From the NCBI GenBank assembly GCA_905221605.1, contig CAJNDS010002324.1, forward strand, positions 248,501-312,500: 64,000 nucleotides of DNA, read 5' to 3'. Position numbers and translations under genes: made by a program. The notes under the pieces are model-generated. The model saw only the letters and a program-made list of their open reading frames with translations, ran no database searches and was not told the DNA's origin. This stretch comes from Symbiodinium natans (lineage: Eukaryota; Sar; Dinophyceae; Suessiales; Symbiodiniaceae). Shown here in pieces: positions 34,691-45,926 of the stretch (positions within the stretch are counted from its first letter, which is position 1; every line of letters starts with the position of its first letter).

Positions 34691-37190
34691 CAAGTCCTGC
34701 GATGTGTCCCGAGATGGCACCGAGTTTCTAGCATTGTTTTGCCACTATGTATCGAGTTTACCCCGCCAAAGTTTGCACATTATGCGCTTTCTCTGTGGGC
34801 TTTAGAAGGAGACGGCAGCTGGTGGTGGAGCCAGCTCCAGGTGTGGCCCCGAGCATGGAGCAAGGAACAGATATGTACTGAGGTGAAAGTGAGTGGCTTT
34901 GCACGTCTTCATCTGACGGAGTTTTTGTGACCGCTGTTGCCAGCGAGTGTGCAAGCATAAAGTCAATTTTGGCCTTCTGCAAGCCCAAATTGCGCTCAGG
35001 AGATATCGCCTCTTCGATGGCTCGCATGCTGTATTCTCAGCACGCCGTGCTGTGTTGCACAATTGAACTGACGTGTCTCTCACGCGGTGTGGATGCAGTG
35101 CTGTTGCGGTGCGTGGGTTCCACAGAAATCCCTGGCCCTAGACTGCCCCTACTGAACTGCAGTCGGTATGACAAGAGTGGCAAGAGACAAGGCCCCGAAG
35201 AAGCACGAGCCCTCCACGTGCCGGACCTCAGCCTTAAGGAGTTTCTCGTTGTTCCCTTTTCGTGGCTGACATCTGCCAGCCTTCTACCACGAAGCTGCTT
35301 GTAATCTCGCTTTGTGGGAGGGGTCCTGGCCAGACTTTCAGTCCTGAGTTCTCTAAGGGAAGGGACCTCGGAGCGCCGCAAGAAGAAAGGCGCCCAAGGA
35401 GGTGCAGGGGGCCTTTTCGCTTTGATCCCCTTTGCTTGCAGATTGGATTCGATTATTCACCTTCAGTCTCAGAGCCCATCGCCTCCTGACCTCTTCTTGC
35501 TCTTTTGGGACAGGTGATCCGCTTCCAGCTCCGCTCTGAGATCTCTGAGCCAGAGGGTTCGTGTTTGTGGAGGGCCAAACATGGGCTTCAGGGTCTTGAG
35601 GGGGTTCATGGAAATTCCGGCATACGGGGTTTTGCGACTCCGTAGCTTGCAAGGGCAGTATAAGGCAGACCTCCTAGTCAGAACTGTCAGGCCACGAAGC
35701 GTGTGTCACACACCGTTCCGCAGGCCAGTTCCGTGCAGTGTATTATTTTTCCTTGCTGCATCGTCAAGCCAGCAAAGCCGATGCCTTCAGCCGTTACGAA
35801 CATATCTCCAAGAGAGGGGTGCAGAAGCAAGCTTGAAGAGACCATGCTCATTGCGTGACAGGGGTACCCAGACTCTCCCACTTCGTCGTTGGCATCCCAG
35901 CAGAGAATTTTCTTGGGGCCTTGTAGCAGATTTTACAGCCTCATTTCGCGTCTGATCAACGCAGCTGTGTTATGTGGGGTGATTCTGCGTGCCGTGCTTT
36001 TTGGCATCGGCAGTGATAACAGCCTAGAGCTTTGTCGCATCACCGATGCCAGTGCTTTGTCAGAAAGCCTGAGGCTTCCTGCTGGTGAGGAAGGCCAAGC
36101 TCACGGCTGCAAGTGCTGTGGATGAAGTCCTTGGAACGCAGATACGGATGCTTCCACGCAAACCTCACAGTCACCTCTGCTGCAAGTTGCACGTGGTGGA
36201 ATTGCCATCACACCTTTTTTCATCCTGTTGGAATGATGTCGGTACAGACTTGTACGGAGGCCACCAAGAGTGGCCGGAGGACGCTGTTGTGGAAGAGAGG
36301 GGTATGTCTATAGGCTTACGTCGGACAAAAGTGTCGGCAGTACACAATGTGTCTTCGTCAGGAGCACGAGTGGCGGTCTCGCGTGGCCACCCGCTTGATG
36401 GAAGAGCTCACGGGTTCTGACAAAGACAGAGGCCTACCATCTGTGAGCTCGATCGCAGTGGCTTATCATGTAAACAGGGTGGCAATGTGTTCAATCACGT
36501 TTAACCTGAAAGGATTCACATCCTGCGGCGTGGAGCACACGATCTTCTTGGAACGCAAGGAATCATGGCTTTGCTGACGGCACGTGAATGTCGAGTAGCT
36601 TCGCCCCCATTATTGTTACCCTTTCAACGCTGGGTTGCTGGGCTTTGGCATGGCACAACTACCCATGCTTAGCCCACTGCTTGACTCCCACCACACCGCG
36701 CGCACACGCACACAAAAGCAGCAATAGCAACGCAGCACAACACAATCTTCTGACAGGGTCGTTTGGGCCAATGTTTGACCGGTGCAGTGGAAGTCATGGA
36801 GGAATGCCTGCTGACCATTCATGCCGACCAGTTGGCACGACTTTGGCTCTGGGCTTGGATTGGTGTGCCTGTGCCCTTCTAGAATCTGCAGTAGATGTGG
36901 TGGGGTGAAGATACATTGACATGTGGGCACAGCTCATGATTTGGAGCTGCGAGCGACTGGAAGTTTGTTGAATGGATGAGGTCAACCAAGCAAGCAGACT
37001 TCCTTGGCAAGGTCGTAATGCTCCCAGGTGTTAAGGATGCGCAGTGTACGGACCCTTGTTCCGCTGCTTGACCAGCATTCCACCTTGAGGTCTTCATGGA
37101 GGAGTCTCCAGAAGAGGCCCATGCCCAAGACTAGTGAAGCAAGTCGCTGTAGTGCAGAATGGGGTGTTGGCTCCCATCTTGTCGAGGATG
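34691..37190. other. No supported gene; may hold last exons of the WD40 gene
   Basis: I could not find further WD blades. A frame at 34,927-35,060 (SIKSILAFCKPKLRSGD) is weakly protein-like. Confidence 0.35.
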
Positions 37191-37560
37191 GTAGCAACAA
37201 ACAATACTTAAAACAAAAACGGAATATGGTACCGCAATTTCCAGCAGCGCATCAAAATTGGATCGACAAATTGCAAAATGCAGCAATGCATGGCGAGATA
37301 TCAAGGCACAAGATTGCATGACGAACGCGCAAATCCACATCATTATATGCAATAGGAAAGGTTTAAAGGCAACCGAATTTTTTCAAAGACTTATGCAAAT
37401 ACGTTTTAATTTTGGGTGTAAATCAATCCATGCACCAAAAGAAACACACATGCACGAAACTTCTTTATAACGGTCAAATTTCGCACGAATCAATAGCACG
37501 CAAAATGAACGAGTAGCAACTTATAGCAATATCGAAGGGTTCATATTGCAGCAGTGGGTG
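37191..37560. other. AT-richer non-coding stretch
   Basis: Base composition shifts to A/T without a repeat unit. No frame is convincing. Confidence 0.4.
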
Positions 37561-38320
37561 TAAAGTGTTTGATGAGATTTTGCTCATTTGTCTTAAGAAT
37601 AAGCATTTTCATTAAGGATGCTAAGTGCCATCTCTTCATTGTCAAAGGATGACTTGACAACTGTATTTTCGGACAGTGCGTCTCTCTGATGGTATGTGCT
37701 TGCACCGGCTGCTGCAAGGGTAAAGCCACGTGGACGTTTTAACATCAGTTTCATTGCCGTCTAATTCTTCACCGTCTACTTAAAGTAAACTGTTTAGCGA
37801 ATTTATGATCTCGCTTTCTGTGTCTACCTTGGGTTGTAAGCTTGTCATTAGTCGAAGCCGGCCGGTTGAGCCTTCTTGTGATATTCGGCAATCAGGTTGT
37901 GTCAAGGCAGCAAAGTTATGCCAAAAAGTCAGGAAGAGCAGTGTTCCCGTATACGCACAAGTCGAGAGTCTCGAGAGGCTTCGGGCCTTTCTCCTGTGCA
38001 GCAAGAGTCCATTACCGCTGCCTACGCCGTTCCAGACAATACGTCGGGGCACCCAACATGGCGTCATGGCATGTGGGGGTGCACGAGCGGCTCATGCCGC
38101 CTCATGCCGCTCAGTCTAAGTCCATGTGGTCCATCGGCAAGACGCGCTCCATAATAGGATGCAGCAGGAGAGGCAGCAAAAAAGCACTTTGCATGGTGTG
38201 CGAGCAGCTGCGTTCTTGAAGTGTCGTTGAAGTTGAGCTTTCGGCATGACAGCTGCAGTTCTCTTCGAAATTGCAAGGTGGCTTTTCACTGGGGACGCGA
38301 ATGGGCCGCTTGTGCTGCAG
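37561..38320. other. No supported gene
   Basis: Short frames only. Confidence 0.4.
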
Positions 38321-38410
38321 GCCATTGCAGGCCATTGCAGGCCATTGCAGGCCATTGCAGGCCATTGCAGGCCATTGCAGGCCATTGCAGGCCATTGCAG
38401 GCCATTGCAG
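38321..38410 (+). repeat. 10-bp tandem repeat GCCATTGCAG, nine perfect copies
   Basis: Nine identical decamers in a row. Ten bases cycle through the three frames, so every + frame reads the same 10-residue cycle and stays open; long overlapping frames on both strands are explained by this. Confidence 0.98.
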
Positions 38411-39796
38411 ACTTGGGAATTTGCAGCATTGTTTGGCGACAGTGCATTTAGAGTGCAAGAAGCCCAGTGCCGCATGAAGCCCAGCAGTGATCGCAAATTA
38501 GTGTCCCGTCCGTTTGTCACGTATCGTATCTTAGGGTGTCACGACATGTTATGTGTCATGAACTGTAGTCTACTTAGGTGGGTCCGAATCTGGGACCTTA
38601 CGCCCATTCGCGTGGAGTTGTGTCCATCGCACCTTTTGAGGGTGAAGGCCGGCCCAGTTTACTTCAGAGGCTTTGGTACAGAGCAGCAATGCGCGTTTCT
38701 GTTCCTTTCGTGCTGCAAACATCTGCAAACCATCTCTGATGCGCTCTGTCCAACCCCAGATTGATGCTGCAGTGAGGAGATGCAGCTGCACCGCATGGCG
38801 GTAACTTCGCTGGCAGCCTAGTGCCCGCTCAAAACGGCACTCAGCATGCCGAGAAGGGTTTGTTGTTGCTCGACTTTGATCACAAGACCAATGAGTTTCA
38901 ACGAAAGCAAGTCCCAAGTAGGTCAGGCTGGTGGAGCAACATCGGACAAACTTGCAACACGTAAACAATGTGACATAGCGGGTGTTGATGCTTGGTTTGT
39001 CCAGGCATCTGGCCCGCACTTCCATGTTGTACCTGTTGGCCTCCCCTGTGACCAAAGGCTGCAGCAGTTCAAGATGGATGACTTAGTTGCGGTGACCCCA
39101 GGAACGCTAGATGTCTTCTCTGCAGGCACCGCAGCTCAGGACCATGTGACAAACTAGGCTCCAGTCGCAAAGCTGTTCCGACGTGCAGTGGCAGTGTAAG
39201 GTCATCGTTACCGCATCAGCAGACTGGACGGTTGCATTGTTGGCATCTCAGACTTCGCGCCATGACAGTCTCGGTCTGGAGGTGGTAACTCTTAAAGGGT
39301 GTTGAGATCCAGGCCGATGTAGTCAGCGTTTGTTGAATAGCAGGCACACCATTGATGGCATCCGCATCGGGAACTTCAGCCACCGCAGCCAAGAGTGGAG
39401 GACGTAGCCCCTTAGAGGGAAGGCGGTGGACGTTCAACACGTTCGGATGCATCCCGGCGTGCGAGGAACACTGACCGTTGGATCGTGACAAGTGCGAGAA
39501 TGGAACATCATGGAACATCTCAACCACCAAATCTGCAAGCTTCCACAAACTTCCGCAAATTGCAGGATTTCGGACACCAGCACTTGGTGTGACCAGCTGG
39601 CAGCCCGGAGTTGAGTCCCATGTGCATCGGGTGACCACGACCTCAAAGCCCGTTGGGTGACAAGAGGGAGCGTTGTGTTGTGTGAGCGTGCGTCAACAGT
39701 AGGCAGCTGTGAAGGCACTGGCAGTGCAAGGAGTTGTGTCTTCAGAATTCGTGGGGAAGTAGCTTATGGATGGAGGTGCCTCAGTGTTAAGCAGTG
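38411..39796. other. No supported gene
   Basis: Nothing convincing on either strand. Confidence 0.4.
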
Positions 39797-41849
39797 ATGG
39801 CCTTTCCTTCAGTGCCTCTGAGGCCGCCCTCGGCCAAAGAAGGCATCCGGGGTCCTGAGGAGGATGACGACCGGTGGAACAGCCCTCGCCCGAGTCGTCG
39901 GAGAAAATTCTCAAGCAGCATCCGGCTGTGTGACAGTGTGACATATCGTGGTAAGCTTGCTCAGTTGCTCATATATCAGGCAAGAGCCCCCGTCGTGCCG
40001 GCATGGCTGGCGCTGCAGGTGCGCAAGATGCACAAGCATGAACGTTGCACCAGTGCAGAGGAGAGGCAGAAGAAGAGGGCGATCTGTGCAGGGTGAATGA
40101 GATTAGCCAGACTGAGTCCTGGAAGTTGAGTAGGAAGCCTGGATGCCTCCATTTCCAAAGACCCGGTGTTTTTTCAGGCACGCGGCGAGAAGGAGGAGCT
40201 TCGACGAGTGGTAGCGTACCAGGCAACATCTGCGGCATCGTGCTGTGCTAGATCTGGTCGGTGTCAACAGGACATGAGAATCATGTCGCCTCGCACTAGA
40301 CCTGTCTGACCCGTGAGGCATCGGCATCGGGGTCGGGATGCGAACGCCCAGAGGGTCCAAGGTACCTGAACAGCAAGCCGAGCTGGTGTGACTATCTTTA
40401 GGAAGACAGCTTTTCCTCTAGCGCACTTGCATCGCAAGGCCCCGCTTGTGGCAGGCCATCTTCTCCCTGAAGTGGTTGCATGGCGGCCCAGGTCCGAACG
40501 CGGCCTGTCATCGCCCCGCCGGTGCATTCTGGGCAAGGAGATTTTGGCAAGCTGAGCGTCGCCAGAAGCTTAGACGTAGATGCTTTGGATAGCTTTGACC
40601 ACGAGAGTCAAGAAAGCACTGAGCGATCTGATTCTAGCATATTCTAGCAAGAGCAATCCGCAAACTCGTGAATCTTGGCACAGCCTGTCAAGGCGTTACG
40701 GCACACTAAGATCTGTGAAACCGAGGCTGAGTCGAAATGCAGCCCGATGTAGGGTTGCTCTGGGGGTGTTTTATGGCTTGGAAATTCGGTATTTGGGGAA
40801 CTAGGGATCTTATACCTCCTCCATAAACTTGCAAGTTCTTTACGAAGAGCCCCTGAGGTGATGAGATGTGGAGTCTTTGGACTCCAATAAGCTGGGTGGT
40901 TGCCCACAGTTCGCAAGGCAAACGAGAATCTTAACGCTGCGCGACCCGTCTCGGCCTGGGCCTGCCAACGGCGAGGCACGGTAAGAAAACCAGAGGCTGC
41001 GGGTGTGAATCCTGGGCACCCCAAATATGGGAGTGGTAAAACAAGAAATTTGCCAGCCGGGAAATGCCGGTGCAGGAGGGGGTAGGCGTAGGGGTTGGGG
41101 AAGCGGGAGCGGGGCAAAGGTGCCCACTGATGCATCGTCCGCTCCCGGACACCCGTCGGCTACAGGAGGTACCCATTCCAGGCAAAAAACTACCAAACAA
41201 AGGGAGTGCAATCTGAATGAGTTTTGCCACCCAGACACCTGCGGGGAGAGAAGCAATTTCTTTAAGAGCGTCAGTCATCCGCTGGGTGTTCTGTCCTTCA
41301 GACATGATGGTGAGGTCGAACGCTTCAAGCCGGACTTGACTCTGGCGGAGCAGGCGCGCCGAGTGCAAGAAGAGCGTAGACACACCAACGTAAGGTACAA
41401 GCCATGTGCAAGCATGACGAGTAAACATTAGGGGCTCTCCAGCAATTTATGGCGCTGACTCATTTGCGGAGCTCCTTGATCAGTTCCATTCAACAACTCG
41501 CGCAGGAGCGACAGCGGCTGCTGAAATTCCATGCCTCATTCCCAGCCGGGTTGTTTTCAGATGATAGGCGCTGACGCTCGCAGCTCCATCTTCGCAAATG
41601 CCAGCGCTCGCGAACGCCGTCTCGGCGGTCGGGCCAGCCCAAGCCATGCAATGCACTGCCGAGGGGCCTTCCGCGAACATGGGAGGTTTCCAAGGGCCTC
41701 CCAAAATCCCAGGGGGTCCTAAGAGAGTTTGGGCATTGGAGGATGAGTTGTCGCAGCGGGACCGGACAGAGCATCCGACTGCTCCTAGCACACGAATGCG
41801 ATGAGGACCAGATGCAGATGCGGAAGCTACGCGAGGCTCGCAAAGCCTA
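39797..41849 (+). CDS. Probable coiled-coil protein gene, multi-exon
   Basis: A first exon (39,797-39,950) begins MAFPSVPLRPPSAKEG and ends at a GTAAGC donor. A block from ~40,181 (after TTTTTTCAG) reads ARGEKEELRRVVAYQA. 40,480-40,647 is an ATG-to-TAG frame of 55 codons (MAAQVRTRPVIAPP...). A block ending at a GTAAGG donor (~41,390) reads LTLAEQARRVQEERRHTN. The next, after CTCCAG at 41,437, reads SSIQQLAQERQRLLKF. The last block ends DQMQMRKLREARKA at TAG 41,847-41,849. The C-terminal half is clearly amphipathic coiled coil. Joining these into one gene is inference; the 40,480 frame could be separate. Confidence 0.45.
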
Positions 41850-43140
41850 GCGGCTCCTGGTGAAAAAGCTTAGGCTGCAGTTTCTTCAACCGCACTCGTG
41901 AACAAGTGGTTGTTGCTCCTAGCACTTAGCACCTTTGAAGCGCGTTTTTTGCGAGATGGTTCCTCATGCGTGACCCGACTCGCCCCCGCATCGGATTGCA
42001 GTTCCCCGTGGCGAAAAATGCACCTCCGCCAGGAAAAGGGGTGGTTGTCAGGTTGTCGGGGCATTGAAAAGGGGGGAAGGAGACGAGATCCTGGTCTGCT
42101 TGCTCCAGACGCCTCGGAGCCCGAGGCGAATGCCGCATAGTTCTGTTGGCGCTCGGGTCTTGCGCTGAAGCCTGCGGCAGATCGGAATTGTCGATCCTTC
42201 GTCCAGATCACACTGGTACATTGAGGAAGCCATTGCTTGTTCGGTGCGAAGCAGAGTCTTAAGAACCCTAAACACTGCGATCGTTTTCAGGTTTCGGATC
42301 ACCAATCGCAGCCCCGATTGGGAGGCAAGCTCTGGAACAGGAGCCCTCGGAGCTTTCTGTGACGGTTTCGTCTTTTTTGGGATTTCAGGGCTTCAGGGCG
42401 GGAGTTCTAAGAGGATCTTTGTTTTTGACAAGTCACCGATGCACCTTGTTTGCTTGTCTTCCTGGCGTGACTGTGCACGGAAGGAAGTGAATCCCACGGG
42501 TGACCCACGTGTTAATGACGCTTGCACGTCCCATGTTCAGCTTGAATCATGGCTGCGTGGGGCTTGTCAGTGCGGTTGCTATTCTAGTTCGGCCATTTTT
42601 TGGGGATGCCCCCTTGAGAAAGGGTAAGGATAGCCAGTAGGGGCTGAAGTGCTTACGGGGGCATTTTCCAGTCAATGGCGCTGGCAGAAAATCTTGCCTT
42701 GTACATGACATCTTGACAGTCGTCAAATGCAAAGTGCTGATACTAGAGAAATCTGAAGACGAAGCCCGCACCTGAGGCCATAAGTTTGAAACCATTTGCC
42801 CTAAACTCCAGTAAAAACAAAAAACAAGAAGGTCCTGCATATTCAGGGCCATGACAAGTAAGTATCAGCTCTTGAAGTTGATCCACGTGCTCTGCGCCAA
42901 CTGCGCGCTCTGTTGCAACGCAAGGGCATGAAAACGGTGCTGCTCATGTGCGCATGTCGACTGCCTGGAGATTGGACGTGCTGTTTTGTCGAAGCTCCCT
43001 GCAAAGCATCTACCTCGTGCCCCATTTTTTTTTGTTTAAAGGTATTGCGCCGCCTCTCTGAGATCATATTTCGTTTCTAACCGTTGCGATGTATGATGTA
43101 TGAATATGTATGATGTATGCTGGAGTCCAAGCGCACAGCT
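41850..43140. other. Weak exon-like frame only
   Basis: At ~42,868-42,935 a frame reads ALEVDPRALRQLRALLQRKG after a TATCAG acceptor and could be an exon. Near 42,259 there is one CCCTAAA unit. A TCTCAAG|GTAGGT donor-like site lies at ~43,161. Nothing else recognised. Confidence 0.35.
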
Positions 43141-43535
43141 CAGCAGCCAATCAGGTCTCAAGGTAGGTGCGGGCAGTCGTCATGGCCACGCTGGGCCTCA
43201 ATCCTGCTGACTGCCCATCAGAGGCGCTGCTCTGCCGAATGTTCCGTGCTGAAGCACAGATGCACACAGTTGCCAGAGTCAAGCTCAGCCTACCTAGTGC
43301 AAGATTTTCCGACCAATGCTAGTGTCAGGTTGTAAGGCCGGGTTAAGGTCCTCCAAAGTAAGGCTGCTGAAGCGATGTTGGCGACAGTTGAAACATCTCG
43401 ACGTTAAAGTGTCGTGGCAGGTCAGACCACAGGGTGCACCGCCTTGTCTTTCAACTCGGGGGCTCAGAGGGCATGTCAACTCCCCCCCCCCTTTGGGTTT
43501 TGATCGAGCACGTTTGGCCTCGGGGATGCCAGTGT
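43141..43535. other. No supported gene
   Basis: Short frames only. Confidence 0.4.
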
Positions 43536-43735
43536 TTGTTTGTATATATATATATATATATTTGTAATATCACTTGTCAGATACAATATATACATACATA
43601 TATATGTATATATGTATATATATATATATACATATATACATATATTTATGTATATATGTATAAATAAAAATTAAAAATAAATAAATAAACAAATAAATAA
43701 ATAAAGAAATATATATATATATATATAATATTCAA
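43536..43735. repeat. AT-rich microsatellite cluster
   Basis: TA repeats, GTATATA/CATATA repeats and an AAATAAAT tract in succession. Confidence 0.95.
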
Positions 43736-44059
43736 AGCTCAACAGTGTGAGGGTAGTCAACTTGGCAGCGATCCCAGCATGTCGTTGTCGAATGCGCACG
43801 GCTCTCGACTCCCCAAGTCGGTCTAACAACAAGGGAGTGGCCCATCATCTGCAGGGACCTCGAAATTCGGGCATTAGGGGCCTGGTCAAATGGAGCATCA
43901 CCCATCCCTGGCCAGATGATGGCATGAAGTACCATGACAGTCCACACCAAGGCGCTGTTTGCTTTAGTGTCGGAATGAAGGAGACGCATCGTGATTCGCT
44001 TTGAGGGTAGGGCTCCTTCGACCCTGTTAGCCTATATCAGCCTAGCCTTCTTTTCCTGC

Positions 44060-44361
44060 AGTCTCCTCTCAGCTGCCAGTGCTCGACAGAGCGGAAGATG
44101 ATAAAGCCTTTGTTCGGTCAACTGTCAAGCCCTGCCCAGGCATGGAATTTGATTCTCGAGACCGTCCGTGGGCTGTCGCAGTCTCAGTCTCTGTCAGGAC
44201 TTCAGAGCATTTCAGCTTTTTTGGTGCAGGATGGCCCCTTTTTTCGGCTCCCCGCAGACTGCTGTGACTCTGACTCATCCGCCGATGTTGGTCTTTGCCA
44301 AGATATCATGGCTGAAATTGCAATCAGACTGGTGCCTGTAGCACATGACAGCGGTTTTTGA
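44060..44361 (+). other. Candidate exon, two competing frames
   Basis: After TTCCTGCAG two frames are open. One (from ~44,076) reads RAEDDKAFVRSTVKPCPGME. The other, longer and stopping at 44,361, includes LETVRGLSQSQSLSGLQS and DVGLCQDIMAEIAIRLV. Neither is recognised. Confidence 0.3.
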
Positions 44362-44636
44362 CATCTGGAGGGATGATCCGTAGCACTTCTGGGGTTATCA
44401 GGGGGCATCTGGAAGATTGGAGGCTCAACAGAGCGGTGGCTACTGGCAGGACTTGGCTTTGCCCTGGCCGCGTTTGCACTGCCAGCTTATACCTACACAA
44501 CCGTTGTTTCTCACGGGCATTGAGTCATTACGCAGAGTGGGACTTCGCACGACACAGATTTGCTGGCACAAATCTCGTCGACCAAGAACGGCTAATTTGT
44601 TCAGGTATGCGGGAATGCTAACCCTTTACTGACGGG

Positions 44637-45029
44637 ATGTGTGTGCGGGGCAGCGTGAGAAGATGTCGGTATGATGGTGCCCAAACAGCTACGCTCATCC
44701 ACACGACACTTAGCCAAAGACTTCTTCGCCGAAACGAAACTTGGCAGGAGCAGTGGAGGCCTGACAGCGGAGAATATGGCTTTGCAGGACAAGGCCTGGA
44801 AGGGCTTGTGGCAGCCAGGGACTCTACGAAAAATCTGCGAAACCTTCGTAGTTTCTTGTGTTTCTTCGTGCAACTCCCAGCTTCAGGTGGAAATATGGAC
44901 TGGACAGCCAGGGACATAGACGTTGCGAGCAGTGTAGAGCATACAGTGTCAAGGTATTTCCGACCTCCAAGCCAGAATGCTGTTCTGCTGCTTAGTCCGG
45001 ATTTGAAGTTGAAGTTAGACACCCACTAG
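44637..45029 (+). other. Candidate terminal exon, unrecognised
   Basis: The last 50 codons of this frame (GNMDWTARDIDVASSVEH, SQNAVLLLSPDLKLKLDTH) look like real protein and end at TAG. A competing ATG frame of 82 codons runs 44,671-44,919. Family unknown. Confidence 0.3.
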
Positions 45030-45926
45030 GGCACTCCTTGCGACGCTAAGTCTGGTTGGCAGATGCCGATGGCGTGCAGCCTCAGCAAGCGCATATGTGG
45101 TAGGGCAGCGCAAGCCGCAGTTGCTGAGAGATTTTCACTGAGGGGCTCGGAGGTGTGAAGAGTGATGAATCTGAGAGAGCTCGTGGAAGACTCAGTAGTC
45201 GCTAACCGAATGCGTGCAAGGCCGTGAATGACGGGTGGCAAAACAGGCGCGAGACTCAGAGCAATCTGCTCGAAGTTTGCCAAGCTGTTGCGAGCGCTGT
45301 GAGAGCACACACGAGCCCCTTGCAATCCCTTGCACCACCTCTCTGCTGCAACTCGCTGGAGCTTGGTCCAGGAACCGAAACAGCGCCACCAAGTCCAAGC
45401 GGCGGTTTTGCACTTCTTTTCCAGATGAGTGGCGCCCAGACGGGATTTGCACAGCAGAATGCCAGAATACTTGGCATGCATTGATAGGCATAGGCTTAGG
45501 TGCAGTCATCAGTGAGTCGTGGTTTCTGCTGGCGTGGCTCGCTCGAACCGTGCAAGGTCAGTCAGTGCCGCCGAGGAGCTGGCTGTGCTTTTGCGCACTC
45601 GCGCGAGGCAGGGATGTAAGGAAGGGTGAGGTGCTGTTGAGAGCAGTCCAGGAAAGCTGCCGTTTCAGATGTGTGGACATCATCAGTCGCCCCTGGCCGA
45701 GGAGATAGCAGTTCCCCTTCTGTCTATCGCCGAGGAAAATCAGGAGTCACCCCGAACCTGCTGGCTTGGGTGACTTGCTGTCTTGAGTTGTGGGTTTGGA
45801 ATGTGATTTTTGAAAAAGTCACGGGCATGAGCCTAGAATCTTGAAACCTTGTATCTACTACGCATACGAAGCTAGCTCGTTCCATCAAGGGCGTGGTTGT
45901 GGGGACAGGCCGCACCTTGCATTCGC
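45030..45926. other. Upstream of the zinc-finger gene; nothing recognised
   Basis: Long overlapping frames on both strands look compositional. Upstream exons of the zinc-finger gene may be hidden here. Confidence 0.35.

Noticed and set aside
38116-38764. Overlapping long ORFs on both strands
   Set aside because: They stay open because the decamer array has no stop in any frame; the flanking sequence is not protein-like.
40940-41025. tRNA-like T-arm on the plus strand
   Set aside because: GGGTGTGAATCCTGGGC pairs only partly and no matching 5' acceptor strand exists.
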